The position numbers and the translations under genes are program-made. Shown in pieces: positions 6,196-6,198 of a stretch of 6,198 nucleotides of DNA. Every line of letters begins with the position of its first letter. The stretch's first letter is position 1. Source of the stretch: Actinomycetes bacterium (GTDB lineage: Bacteria > Actinomycetota > Acidimicrobiia > UBA5794); contig JAUVQC010000084.1 of the NCBI GenBank assembly GCA_030598305.1, positions 1 to 6,198 on the forward strand. The letters are read 5' to 3'. The notes under the pieces were generated by a model that was given only the letters and a program-made list of their open reading frames with translations, did not search any database and was not told the DNA's origin.

Positions 6196-6198
6196 ATC

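Overview
The window looks like a chromosomal segment of a moderately GC-rich actinobacterium. GC is roughly 60% by eye. An Acidimicrobiia-like lineage would fit, but that is inference: it rests on the lipoprotein leader ending in a Cys-Ser-Ser-Ser-Asp-Asp run and on the cyclase/ATPase/TPR fusion, both common in such genomes. No rRNA, tRNA, CRISPR array, insertion sequence or phage gene is visible.

Left half (1-2687, minus strand): part of an operon for a BMP/BmpA-type nucleoside ABC importer. It is transcribed right to left as permease 1 (2687-1485), permease 2 (1488-556, 4-bp overlap), then the substrate-binding lipoprotein (from 521). The lipoprotein gene is cut by an in-frame TAG at 24-26, after 165 codons. 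The same frame continues to the window edge with BMP-like residues, so it reads as a nonsense-disrupted gene or a base-call error. The 34-bp gap before it holds a perfect 6-bp-stem hairpin and a good ribosome binding site placed for a TTG start. The fused-domain ATPase this importer needs is not in the window.

Middle (2688-2794): a 107-bp divergent intergenic region. It carries a 5-bp inverted repeat whose two arms are -35-like boxes facing opposite ways, and a possible six-codon leader ORF abutting the first permease.

Right half (2795-6115, plus strand): one 1106-codon gene for a large signalling protein. It has an N-terminal class III nucleotide cyclase domain, a central STAND/AAA-type ATPase, and a long helical TPR-like C-terminus. 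The cyclase keeps both metal-binding aspartates, the adenine-selecting Lys/Asp pair and the catalytic Arg, but has Ala in place of the transition-state Asn. After the stop codon, an 83-bp tail contains nested and interlocking inverted repeats.

How the parts relate: the importer would bring nucleosides or related compounds across the membrane. The divergent gene is a cytoplasmic ATP-driven switch that may make or sense a cyclic nucleotide. A regulatory link between them is suggested only by the shared promoter region. No single element is clearly a new system. The points most worth checking are the amber stop, the altered cyclase active site, the divergent intergenic architecture and the structured 3' tail.
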